Origin: CAG-791 sp963658695
Lineage (GTDB): Bacteria; Bacillota; Clostridia; Lachnospirales; Lachnospiraceae
NCBI GenBank assembly: GCA_963658695.1
Contig: CAVKRN010000002.1
Coordinates: 1 to 64,000 of the forward strand
Direction: 5' to 3'
DNA: 64,000 bases
Positions within the stretch are counted from its first letter, which is position 1. Each line of letters starts with the position of its first letter. Positions 37,301 through 44,864 of the stretch are shown here, piece after piece. The notes beneath the pieces are model-generated. The model worked only from the letters and a program-made list of their open reading frames with translations, searched no databases and was not told where the DNA came from. The translations under genes and the position numbers were made by a program.

Positions 37301-37872
37301 AGATCATCATAGTCCCAAACCTGAATCTTCTGAATTTCGTGGGAAGTGCGGAATCCGTCGAAGAAGTTGATGAAAGGAAGCTTGCCGTCTACAGCTGCGC
37401 AGTAAGCGACAGGAGTCAGATCCATAACTTCCTGTACGGAGCTCTCGCAGAGCATAGCTGCGCCGGTCTGACGACATGCGTAAACGTCGGAATGATCACC
37501 GAAAATGTTCAGTGCGTGGGATGCTACGCAGCGTGCAGATACATTGAACACTGCCGGAAGACCCTCGCCTGCTACCTTGTAGATGTTCGGGATCATCAGG
37601 AGCAGTCCCTGAGAAGCGGTGAAGGTAGAGGTCATTGCACCGGCTACGATGGAACCGTGGGTTGCACCTGCTGCACCTGCCTCAGACTGCATCTCGGTTA
37701 CGTGTACAATGTCACCAAAGATGTTCTTGCGTCCGGCAGTTGCCCACTCGTCAACGTGCTCGGGCATAACGGATGACGGTGTGATGGGGTAGATGGTAGC
37801 AACTTCCGTATACGCATAGGCGGCGTGTGCGGCAGCCTCGTTACCATCCATGGTTAAGTACTTTCTTGCCAT
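34357..37872 (-). CDS. nifJ: pyruvate:ferredoxin (flavodoxin) oxidoreductase
   Basis: A 1171-residue homodimeric-type PFOR that converts pyruvate and CoA to acetyl-CoA and CO2 and reduces ferredoxin. Domains in order: the pyrimidine-binding domain (EVATIYPITPSSVMPEHVDEW), the transketolase-C and gamma domains, a 2[4Fe-4S] ferredoxin domain near 690-760 (CIECTFCSYVCP and CTGCGSCANVCP), and a C-terminal TPP domain with the proximal cluster cysteines (CAGCGETPY), GDGWAFDIGYGG and NTEVYSNTGGQ. The ATG at 37872 follows AGGAGGAAAC. It is the central enzyme of anaerobic pyruvate breakdown. Confidence 0.97.
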   Translation of the reverse strand: MARKYLTMDGNEAAAHAAYAYTEVATIYPITPSSVMPEHVDEWATAGRKNIFGDIVHVTEMQSEAGAAGATHGSIVAGAMTSTFTASQGLLLMIPNIYKVAGEGLPAVFNVSARCVASHALNIFGDHSDVYACRQTGAAMLCESSVQEVMDLTPVAYCAAVDGKLPFINFFDGFRTSHEIQKIQVWDYDDLKDLIDLDKVQEFRDNALNPNHPRQMGSAQNPDIFFTTREACNTTYDEMPGVVQKYMDKVNEKLGTDYKLFNYYGAADAEQVIIAMGSVNETIEETVDYLNGQGMKVGLVKVRLYRPFCAEALINAIPETVKKISVLDRTKEPGSIGEPLYLDVVAALKGSKFDQVPVYTGRYGLGSKDTTPAQIIAVYNNEDKKRFTIGIDDDVTHLSLPTGKEIVTTPEGTVCCKFWGLGADGTVGANKNSIKIIGDNTDMYAQAYFDYDSKKSGGVTMSHLRFGKKAIKSTYLIHQANFVACHNPAYMRKFNMVQELVDGGSFLLNCSWSDEDLEKHIPGQVKKFIHDHKINFYTIDGVKLGIETGMGPTRINTILQSAFFTITKIIPEDHAVQLMKDAAQKTYGRKGQDVVEKNWAAIDAGAKNWHKVEIPESWGNAEDEGLDFKKVTTDRKDVEAFVNNIQLAVSAQEGNNLKVSDVLPYVDGSTPSGAAAFEKRGIAVNVPVWNAESCIECTFCSYVCPHAAIRPIAMTEEEAAKAPAGTVVKDLTGMPGYKFAIVVSSLDCTGCGSCANVCPGNMKAATLTMTRLDEAQALPNQQDAFNYAVTLPIKDDVVAKFKETTVKGSQFKQPLLEFSGACAGCGETPYIKLITQLFGDRMYIANATGCTSIWGNSSPSTPYTVNAKGHGPAWSNSLFEDAAEFGYGMLLANNAIRSQLKDKVAAWGGEGSQEYLDTFTKGAENGTATDKLIAALEADGSDAAKDILKEKDYLAKKSQWIFGGDGWAFDIGYGGVDHVLASGKDVNIFVVNTEVYSNTGGQSSKATPEGAVAQFAAGGKETVQKDLAAMAMSYGYVYVAQISMGADRNQCIKAIAEAEAYPGPSLVIAYAPCINHGIRKGMNKAQDEEKLAVETGYYNLFRFNPAGGDKKFTLDSKPATKEYSEFLSGEVRYTSLQRKNPERAAKLFAEAEAHAKAHYAYLEKLGALYNN

Positions 37873-38159
37873 TTTGGTTTCCTCCTGTATATTTGCGCAC
37901 CCTGATACAGCAAAAATAGGAAATTCACGGAATGAATGACCTGTCTGCACTGTTTCAGAAGCAGGGCACACTTTGCCCTACTGTGATGCTGATCTATCGG
38001 TTAGAAGTCTACCATTCGGTTTGTGAGAATGCAACGATTCGAAACGGCGAAGAAGTTAAATCTTTGATACATTTGCCTAATGCGAGTTAACGACGCCTAA
38101 TAGTAATTAGAAATGTTTAACACAAAAGAGGGCTGATATTTGTCAGATGTGTGGTAACA
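37873..38159 (-). other. upstream region of the PFOR gene
   Basis: No gene is seen in this stretch. On the minus strand a weak pair TTGCAT-N17-TAGACT (about 38000-38030) could be the promoter. The long leader suggests possible regulation, but no operator was identified. Confidence 0.3.
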
Positions 38160-38197
38160 CCCCGGAATGCACGCACAGTGTGCATTCCGGGGCTTTT
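38160..38197. terminator. strong hairpin terminator at the mecA 3' side
   Basis: A 12-bp perfect stem (CCCCGGAATGCA with TGCATTCCGGGG), extended by one pair, around a 7-base loop. The T-run (CTTTT) is better on the plus strand, but the position just beyond the mecA stop suggests it also ends leftward transcription. Confidence 0.7.
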
Positions 38198-38204
38198 CGG
38201 CGAT

Positions 38205-38960
38205 TTAATCCAACGGATTTGTCTTGCGGGCGATTCCGGAGAGCTTTTCTACGGCTTGATCGGCAATCAAAAGCGTCCCGTGCTCTTCGAGATACTGCTC
38301 TCTCGCATAGGATACCGGCTGCATGGCACCGAATTCGGATATGGATGCCAGAACACCGCCTTGGGCAGCAGCCTCATTGGTATCTTTCATCTTCAGGAAC
38401 AGCAGGTATGAGTTATTTTCTTTATAGAGCGCACTTTCTCCGGAGAAAGCGGCCTGAATTCGGTCAGTCGCCTGCAGCACCTGATCCATACTGGGAAAAG
38501 AGTACAACCGGTGACAAGCCGTATATTCCTGAAACTGGCGCAGTGCCTCCCGAGGATCGCGGGCAGCAGAAGAATGTTCTCCCTCCTGTCCGGATGAGGC
38601 GGATGCAACGTGCTCTGTCAGGGACTGAAGGAGCTGCTCAAATGTACTTGTTCCGTGCTCTTTTTGACGAATGGAGGGTGCAAAATTGGAAAATCGGGGA
38701 TCGAGTTCCTCCGGATCATGGACCTTGGTGACAATCAGAACAATACTGCCATCCTTCAACGGAATTGCCTCGATCATCAGCGGAGAATTGTCGCTTTCAA
38801 AGCCCACCATGCGGTAAGCCTGCTGCAACATCTCGCGAAAAAGGGCTTTGGCTTTTTCGGTGCCGTACGCGAGCTCGCTCAGACGCATTTGACGAGAATC
38901 GAGATCCTCCTTCGTCAGAGTGAAGCGCACCTGGTTTTCATTGATTTTTTCGATTTTCAA
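38205..38960 (-). CDS. mecA: adaptor protein MecA
   Basis: A 251-residue adaptor that delivers proteins to ClpC/ClpP. The N-terminal target-binding domain begins with the MecA hallmark MKIEKINENQVRFTLTKEDLDSR followed by LSELAYGTEKAKALFREMLQQA. A Ser/Ala/Glu-rich linker (about 115-140) leads to the C-terminal ClpC-binding domain with LYSFPSMDQVLQA. The start codon is TTG at 38960, supported by GGAGG 8 bases upstream and by alignment to the family N-terminus. Confidence 0.9.
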   Translation of the reverse strand: MKIEKINENQVRFTLTKEDLDSRQMRLSELAYGTEKAKALFREMLQQAYRMVGFESDNSPLMIEAIPLKDGSIVLIVTKVHDPEELDPRFSNFAPSIRQKEHGTSTFEQLLQSLTEHVASASSGQEGEHSSAARDPREALRQFQEYTACHRLYSFPSMDQVLQATDRIQAAFSGESALYKENNSYLLFLKMKDTNEAAAQGGVLASISEFGAMQPVSYAREQYLEEHGTLLIADQAVEKLSGIARKTNPLD

Positions 38961-39389
38961 GAGGGTAACCTCCGGGTGGATTGATGGTGAAAACGGAACT
39001 CTGTAGTTAAGTGTATCTACTGGTAGCAGTTGTCGTCAATGTGATTATAAAAAGTTTAGAAAACTTGTGAATGATTACTGAAATATCTGTATGTGTGAAA
39101 AAATACAACAAACAAGCTTGCAATTACCGAATCTGTTCGATAACATGGAGAAACCGAGAGGATCGGATAGTCACGGCATCGTAAAGGAGGCGATGAAAAC
39201 GGTTCTCTGTCGAACATCCTATCTGTATATTACACTATGACATCATTTCAAAGGTTTCCATTTGTCTTTTGAAGTTTAAGGTAGATTCTCTGACACAAAG
39301 TTTCCCGGATACAGAAAGATCATATACGAAGATCATTTGCTCAAAATGAAATCACAATTACAACTCATTTTGTTCGGCAGTGAAGGATA
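38961..39389. other. long gene-free stretch upstream of mecA
   Basis: It is AT-rich with no believable gene. An AAAGGAGG is followed only 2 bases later by a 15-codon frame (39193-39240), which is too close for a normal start. The mecA promoter should lie at the left end, but no clear elements were found. Confidence 0.4.
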
Positions 39390-39565
39390 TTGTGCGCCGC
39401 GGGGAGCTGCTGCCCTTGCGGATGAATGAATGCACGATGCGGCAGCAGGAAGATGCGGTCGGATCATTTTCGGTAATGCTGCGGCTACGAAGGGGTGAGT
39501 TCCTGCGGATAAGAATACCTTCTGGTCGCCAACTTCTGGCTAAAGAGCGATGAACGGCTCTTTTT
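39390..39565 (+). ncRNA. candidate structured RNA ending in a terminator
   Basis: A GC-richer island in AT-rich DNA. CTGCTGCC (39407-39414) pairs with GGCAGCAG (39441-39448), GCCGC (39396-39400) with GCGGC (39481-39485), and GAAGG (39489-39493) with CCTTC (39518-39522). It ends with the stem AAAGAGC/GCTCTTT (39542-39563) and further Ts, an intrinsic terminator with no gene before it. No known RNA family was recognised, and no clear promoter was fixed. Confidence 0.4.
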
Positions 39566-39901
39566 CTGAGATACTATCTACAACGGAATAGTATTTTCTG
39601 ATGTCATCTCATTGCGGCTGCAAGGCCGGCAAAGATGGTATGGCAGCGTCCTTTGCTTAATTTCGGCGCAGTAAAGAATACATTTTGGGGCCCCGTCTTA
39701 AAGTGTGCTGCGGGAAATGGCGCGCTGTCATGCCATTTTTGTGTGCATAAAAGTACAGAGGCAGGAAATGGGGAAGTTTGATATAATGACTCCGTTATGG
39801 GCATATGCAGACAATGGACCTGTTTATTTGAGGATATAGTAACGATTCGGAGCCGGCGAATGAGCTCTGAGCGGTCAGCTTTTATTTAATCGGAGAGAGG
39901 A

Positions 39902-41962
39902 ATGGCATCCAGATACGACGATTTTCCGGATTATGAAGATGAATACTACGGCTATGGCGGTGGAAATGATGACTATGAAACGCGGGCCTGGGGGGATATG
40001 GTCGGAGAATATGACGCATATCCGCAGGAGGACTATGCAGATGACTACGAGACCTACGATGAATCCGGCGAAGGGCTGTATGATGTAGATGTGAGGCGGG
40101 AAACGAGGCGGCCGGCGAGGGAAAAGGCTGGCAGAAAGGGCGGTAAATCGTCTGCCGGGAACCGCCGAGGTAAATCTGCAAGCACAGGGAGAAGGGGCTC
40201 ATCCGGAAGTACCGGAAGATCAAACGGAAGAAAGCGGAAAAAGAAAAAAGGCGGTTCGCCCATTGCTGCAGTGATTCTAATGATTCTTGTTCTGGTCATT
40301 GCATTCGGAGCCAAGCTGTTTCTGGATCGATATTCCTATTCCAGAGAAACAGCTGATCTTGCCGAGCAGTTCGCAATACAAGGCGAGGACGATGTTCCGA
40401 TCATATGGGGAGATACGCTGTCGGAAATTCGTGCGAAGCGTATCGATGGCGTGGATTACATGGCGTTGGATGATGTGAAGTCCGGATTGAACAGCAGATT
40501 TTATTATGGCGTTCAAAATGCGGCAGACACGACAGGGATGATTCTGTATTGCCTGCCGACGACCAAGCTTCAGGTTCAAATCGGAAGTCAGGAGGTTCTG
40601 GCGGATGACGGGAGCTCGCAGATGTATTCCTATATACCGGCTCGCAATGTAGATGGAGTCATTTACCTGGCGCTGGATTTTGTAAAAGAGTATACCAATT
40701 TTACAATGACGGCTTTTGAAAATCCCCATCGTCTGCAGATTGATACGGAGGGGGGGACCAAGACGGTAGCGACCATCGCCAGAAAAACGCAGATCCGTAC
40801 TTCGGGAGGCATCAAAAGCCCTGTGGAGGAGCAACTGGAGAAGGGGGCAACGGTTACCGTTCTGGAGCAGATGGAGAACTGGTCCAAGGTTAAGAGCGAG
40901 GACTCCATCATCGGCTATGTGGAAAACAGACGGCTCACTGACATTCAGTCCGTGGAACAGACGCTGGCTTCGGATTATACGGAACCGGAATTTACCCATA
41001 TTAGTGTGGACGGGAAAATCAATATGGCCTTCCATAATGTGTGGGGGTCGGCGGGAAATTCCACACTGACTTCCTATATGTCACAGACTAAGAGTGTGAA
41101 TGTAGTGGCACCGACCTGGTACTGGGTGAGTGACAATGATGGAAACATGGATAAGGCAGGGACGGCGGATTACGTAAATCAGGCGCACAATCTGGGGTGC
41201 CAGGTATGGGCGGTTGTTGACAATATCAATTCCAGTACACTGACGGACAATCACACGTTTTTGACGACACTGGATGCCAGAACCAATCTGATCGGTCAGC
41301 TGCTGCAGGAAGCCTCGTCCTGTGGATTTGAAGGCATCAATGTGGATTTTGAGCTGATTCCGGAAGAGAACGGAGAAGATTACATTGAGTTTATCCGCGA
41401 GCTGTCCATTGCATGCCGCAATGCGGGGATCATATTGTCAGTGGATAATTATCCAAGCTACAATTTTAATTCACACTACCATCTGGAGGAGCAGGGCATC
41501 TTTGTGGATTATGAGGTTGTAATGGGCTATGATGAGCATTATGCGGGAAGTCAGGAACCGGGGAGCGTTGCTTCTATTTCCTATGTCACGGAAGGAATTC
41601 AGATGGCACTGGAGAAGGGAATTGATAAGGATCGCCTGATCAATGCAATTCCGTTCTACACCAGGGTTTGGAAGACACAGAATGGTTCCGTGTCCTCAGA
41701 GGCACTTGGTATGCAGCAGGTGCAGGATTATATGCAGACGAAGGGGATGACGGCCAGCTGGGACGCGCAGACCGGACAGAACTACGCGGAGACAACGGAC
41801 ACGGACGGGACAAGAATTCAGATCTGGATAGAGGATACGCAGTCGATTCAGCAGAAACTGGACGTTATGCAAGGCTATGGAATCAAAGGCGTTGCGGAAT
41901 GGAAACTGCAGTATGAAACCTCTGATATCTGGGATGTGATCTCCAATTACATGACATCTTGA
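39902..41962 (+). CDS. membrane-anchored GH18 glycosidase with SH3-like domain
   Basis: A 686-residue protein. The N-terminus is an Asp/Tyr/Glu-rich then Arg/Lys/Gly/Ser-rich cytoplasmic stretch (1-118), followed by one membrane helix (about 119-141). Outside are a copper-amine-oxidase-N-like region, a bacterial SH3-like domain (about 288-345) and a GH18 barrel (about 360-686). The catalytic glutamate is E484 in FEGINVDFE, the DxxDxDxE motif with its first Asp changed. Such proteins act on peptidoglycan or chitin-like polymers at the cell surface, often in sporulation or wall turnover. The substrate is not known. Confidence 0.85.
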   Translation: MASRYDDFPDYEDEYYGYGGGNDDYETRAWGDMVGEYDAYPQEDYADDYETYDESGEGLYDVDVRRETRRPAREKAGRKGGKSSAGNRRGKSASTGRRGSSGSTGRSNGRKRKKKKGGSPIAAVILMILVLVIAFGAKLFLDRYSYSRETADLAEQFAIQGEDDVPIIWGDTLSEIRAKRIDGVDYMALDDVKSGLNSRFYYGVQNAADTTGMILYCLPTTKLQVQIGSQEVLADDGSSQMYSYIPARNVDGVIYLALDFVKEYTNFTMTAFENPHRLQIDTEGGTKTVATIARKTQIRTSGGIKSPVEEQLEKGATVTVLEQMENWSKVKSEDSIIGYVENRRLTDIQSVEQTLASDYTEPEFTHISVDGKINMAFHNVWGSAGNSTLTSYMSQTKSVNVVAPTWYWVSDNDGNMDKAGTADYVNQAHNLGCQVWAVVDNINSSTLTDNHTFLTTLDARTNLIGQLLQEASSCGFEGINVDFELIPEENGEDYIEFIRELSIACRNAGIILSVDNYPSYNFNSHYHLEEQGIFVDYEVVMGYDEHYAGSQEPGSVASISYVTEGIQMALEKGIDKDRLINAIPFYTRVWKTQNGSVSSEALGMQQVQDYMQTKGMTASWDAQTGQNYAETTDTDGTRIQIWIEDTQSIQQKLDVMQGYGIKGVAEWKLQYETSDIWDVISNYMTS

Positions 41963-42100
41963 TGCAATGTAACTATTTAACACCCATCTCGATTTTGATG
42001 CTCGCAAGTGCCCGATGGCACGTTCTCCCTATATTCAGAAAACCCTGATGGGGCGGGTACTGGACAGATACAAGAAAAGCTGAAACAGAAGGTGACAGAA

Positions 42101-43195
42101 ATGGTGACACGATATGTGTCAATGACAGAAGAGAACATAGATGATGCTGCCATTGCGGAGGCCGGACGCATTCTGCGGGATGGCGGATTGGTGGCATTTC
42201 CGACAGAAACCGTTTACGGGCTTGGCGGAGATGCGCTGAATCCGGAATCCTCTCGGAAAATTTATGCAGCAAAGGGGCGTCCGTCGGATAATCCGTTGAT
42301 TGTGCATGTTTGCCGGCTGGAGGATATATCGCGGATTGTAAAGGACTTTCCGCCGCACGCGAAGAAACTCGCAGAGACTTTCTGGCCGGGGCCTCTGACG
42401 ATGATTTTTCGTAAAAGCGCGGAAGTACCGTATGAGACAACGGGCGGGCTGGATACCGTTGCGGTTCGCTTCCCGAGCAACAAAATAGCACAGGCACTGA
42501 TTCGGGCGGAGGGCGGATACATTGCGGCTCCCTCTGCCAACCGCTCCGGACGCCCTTCGCCCACCATTGCCCGGTACTGCAGGGAGGACCTGGATGGACT
42601 GGTGGAGATGATCATTGACGGCGGCGAGGTGGGGATCGGATTGGAGTCCACAATTATCGATCTGACGGAAGAGAATCCGATCATTCTTCGCCCGGGCTAC
42701 GTTACGCAGGAAATGCTGACAAAGGTTTTGGGATCGGTTGAGGTGGATCGGACTATTTTATCTGCAGATTCCGGGGAAAAGCCGAAAGCTCCGGGGATGA
42801 AATACCGTCATTATGCCCCGAAGGGAGATTTGACCATTGTGGAGGGGGCGCAGGAGAAGGTTGCGGCTTATATCAATGCCAGGCTGCAGGAAGCGCAGAG
42901 AAATGGAGAAAAAACGGGTGTTCTGTGTACAGATGAAACAAAGACGCTGTATCAGGCTGACTGCGTGAAGAGCGTGGGAAGCCGGTTGGATGAAGCGGAA
43001 ATCGCCAGAGATCTGTTTCGCATACTGCGTGAATTTGATGACGAAGGTTGTACAGTGATGTATTCGGAATCGTTTCGCGATGGTGAAATCGGAAAGAAAC
43101 GTTCTAATGAAAGCGATACCGGGGGATTTGGTATGGCAATTATGAACCGGCTGATGAAGGCTGCCGGTCAGAAAATTGTGGTGTTGCCGCAGTAA
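42101..43195 (+). CDS. ywlC: L-threonylcarbamoyladenylate synthase (Sua5/YwlC type)
   Basis: A 364-residue enzyme that makes threonylcarbamoyl-AMP from threonine, bicarbonate and ATP for the tRNA modification t6A. The YrdC domain shows AFPTETVYGLGGDA and AAKGRPSDNPLIVHV (nucleotide and threonine binding) and APSANRSGRPSPT. A C-terminal Sua5 domain follows (PGMKYRHYAPKG). The start at 42101 follows AGAAGGTG; the frame is open further upstream. It is followed by rpiB, echoing the ywlC...rpiB...upp...atp order in Bacillus. Confidence 0.92.
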   Translation: MVTRYVSMTEENIDDAAIAEAGRILRDGGLVAFPTETVYGLGGDALNPESSRKIYAAKGRPSDNPLIVHVCRLEDISRIVKDFPPHAKKLAETFWPGPLTMIFRKSAEVPYETTGGLDTVAVRFPSNKIAQALIRAEGGYIAAPSANRSGRPSPTIARYCREDLDGLVEMIIDGGEVGIGLESTIIDLTEENPIILRPGYVTQEMLTKVLGSVEVDRTILSADSGEKPKAPGMKYRHYAPKGDLTIVEGAQEKVAAYINARLQEAQRNGEKTGVLCTDETKTLYQADCVKSVGSRLDEAEIARDLFRILREFDDEGCTVMYSESFRDGEIGKKRSNESDTGGFGMAIMNRLMKAAGQKIVVLPQ

Positions 43196-43215
43196 GACGG
43201 CAAAAGGAGGGGGAT

Positions 43216-43659
43216 ATGATAGCAATTGCAAGTGATCACGGCGGGTTCGAGTTGAAGGAGAAGGTAATTCTCCATCTGAAGGAACAAGGATATGAGGTGA
43301 AGGATTTCGGTACCGATGGAACGCAGTCCTGCGATTATCCGGATTATGCAGGGCCTGCTGCGAAAAGCGTTGCGACGGGAGAAGCACAGAGGGCGATTGT
43401 GATTTGTACAACGGGGATCGGCGTCAGTATTACCGCAAATAAAATTCCCGGAATCCGCTGTGCACTGTGCCACGATGTGACGACAGCCAAACTGACAAGA
43501 CTCCATAATGACGCGAACGTGCTGGCTCTTGGGGCGGGTGTTATCGGCGAGAATGTGGTAATGGATGTTGTGGATGCGTTTTTGGGGACGGAATTCTCCG
43601 GTAGCGAACGCCATGCAAGACGAATTGCAAAGATTGCAGAATATGAAAAAAAGCAGTAA
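43216..43659 (+). CDS. rpiB: ribose 5-phosphate isomerase B
   Basis: A 147-residue enzyme that interconverts ribulose 5-phosphate and ribose 5-phosphate. It has the RpiB start IAIASDHGGFELK, CDYPDYA, and NVLALGAGVIG. The active-site cysteine is C64, but the following glycine is replaced, giving ICTTGIG instead of the usual CGTGIG. It begins 20 bases after ywlC with AAAGGAGGGGG. Confidence 0.93.
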   Translation: MIAIASDHGGFELKEKVILHLKEQGYEVKDFGTDGTQSCDYPDYAGPAAKSVATGEAQRAIVICTTGIGVSITANKIPGIRCALCHDVTTAKLTRLHNDANVLALGAGVIGENVVMDVVDAFLGTEFSGSERHARRIAKIAEYEKKQ

Positions 43660-43701
43660 AAAAGAAGTATAAAAGACAGATGCGTACAACAGGAGGCTAA
43701 A

Positions 43702-44331
43702 ATGGCAAACGTTATCATCATGGATCATCCGCTTATTCAGCATAAGATTGGTTTCATACGCAGACGGACAACCGGCACCAAGGCATTTCGTGAGACGGTC
43801 GGAGAAATTGCAATGCTGCTGTGCTATGAAGCAACCAGACATCTGGAGCTGGAAGATGTGGAAATTGATACCCCGGTAGCTCATTGCGTGGCAAAGGAAC
43901 TCAAGGGCAAGAAGCTGGCAGTAGTTCCGATTCTCCGCGCGGGACTTGGTATGGTAGACGGCATGCTGCAGATGATCCCGGCTGCAAAGGTGGGCCATAT
44001 CGGAATGTATCGTGACCCTGCGACACTGAAGCCGGTAGAATACTACTGCAAGCTTCCGGCGGACTGCGCAGAGCGAGAGGTGTTTGTGGTAGATCCGATG
44101 CTGGCAACGGGCGGCTCTTCGGTGGATGCAGTGGCGCAGCTCAAGAAGCATGGCTGTGAGAAGATTCATTTCCTTTGCATCATCGCTGCTCCGGAAGGCG
44201 TGAAGGCGTTTACAGAGGCACATCCGGATGTGGATCTGTATGTGGGCGCACTGGATGATCATCTGAACGAGCACGGATACATTGTTCCCGGTCTTGGAGA
44301 TGCCGGCGATCGTATTTTTGGAACCAAGTAA
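43702..44331 (+). CDS. upp: uracil phosphoribosyltransferase
   Basis: A 209-residue salvage enzyme that joins uracil and PRPP to give UMP. DHPLIQHKIGFIR opens the family pattern, PILRAGLGMVDGML is the uracil/PRPP region, and VDPMLATGGSS is the PRPP-binding loop. YIVPGLGDAGDRIFGTK closes the protein as in other Upp enzymes. It works with the dCMP deaminase encoded next in pyrimidine nucleotide supply. Confidence 0.96.
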   Translation: MANVIIMDHPLIQHKIGFIRRRTTGTKAFRETVGEIAMLLCYEATRHLELEDVEIDTPVAHCVAKELKGKKLAVVPILRAGLGMVDGMLQMIPAAKVGHIGMYRDPATLKPVEYYCKLPADCAEREVFVVDPMLATGGSSVDAVAQLKKHGCEKIHFLCIIAAPEGVKAFTEAHPDVDLYVGALDDHLNEHGYIVPGLGDAGDRIFGTK

Positions 44332-44371
44332 TTTCCCGGATGATCCGGAATACCGGAGAATGGAGGAGAAC

Positions 44372-44857
44372 ATGTCGGCAAAGCGAAGGGATTATATTTC
44401 CTGGGATGAATATTTTATGGGAGTAGCCCAGCTTGCGGGAATGCGTTCAAAGGATCCGAATACGCAGGTTGGATCGTGCATCGTCAGCAAGGAACATAAG
44501 ATCCTTTCGATCGGATACAACGGAATGCCGAGAGGGTGTGATGATGACCATTTCCCGTGGGAACGGGAAGGGGAGCCGCTTATGACCAAGTATCCTTTCG
44601 TGACACACAGTGAGCTGAACGCAATACTGAATTTTCGCGGCGGTTCACTGGAGGATTCTACGCTATATGTTTCTCTGTTCCCCTGCAATGAATGTGCCAA
44701 GGCGATCATTCAGGCGGGGATCCGCAAGGTGATCTATAAAAGTGACAAATATGCAGGCTCCGATAACAACACGGCCAGCAAGCAGATGTTTGATGCGGCG
44801 GGTGTAGTCTATGAGCAATATCAGGAGACCGGCCGTCATATCGAATTAGCAGTGTAA
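44372..44857 (+). CDS. deoxycytidylate (dCMP) deaminase, ComEB type
   Basis: A 161-residue zinc enzyme that turns dCMP into dUMP for dTMP synthesis. The zinc and catalytic motifs are THSELNAI (His, Glu) and PCNECAKAII (two Cys). SWDEYFMGVAQLAGMRSKDPNTQVGSCIV is the family start. ATG 44372 follows GGAGGAG. It lies 40 bases after upp. Confidence 0.94.
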   Translation: MSAKRRDYISWDEYFMGVAQLAGMRSKDPNTQVGSCIVSKEHKILSIGYNGMPRGCDDDHFPWEREGEPLMTKYPFVTHSELNAILNFRGGSLEDSTLYVSLFPCNECAKAIIQAGIRKVIYKSDKYAGSDNNTASKQMFDAAGVVYEQYQETGRHIELAV

Positions 44858-44864
44858 TCAGCCT

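Noticed and set aside
36043..37776. 577-residue open frame antisense to PFOR
   Set aside because: It is a shadow of the strongly conserved PFOR gene and has no start signal.
39193..39240. 15-codon frame after AAAGGAGG
   Set aside because: The site is only 2 bases from the ATG and the peptide has no partner gene to control; it is too weak to call a leader peptide.
39604..39804. 66-residue open frame on the minus strand
   Set aside because: It has no ribosome binding site and an unusual composition; it is likely chance.
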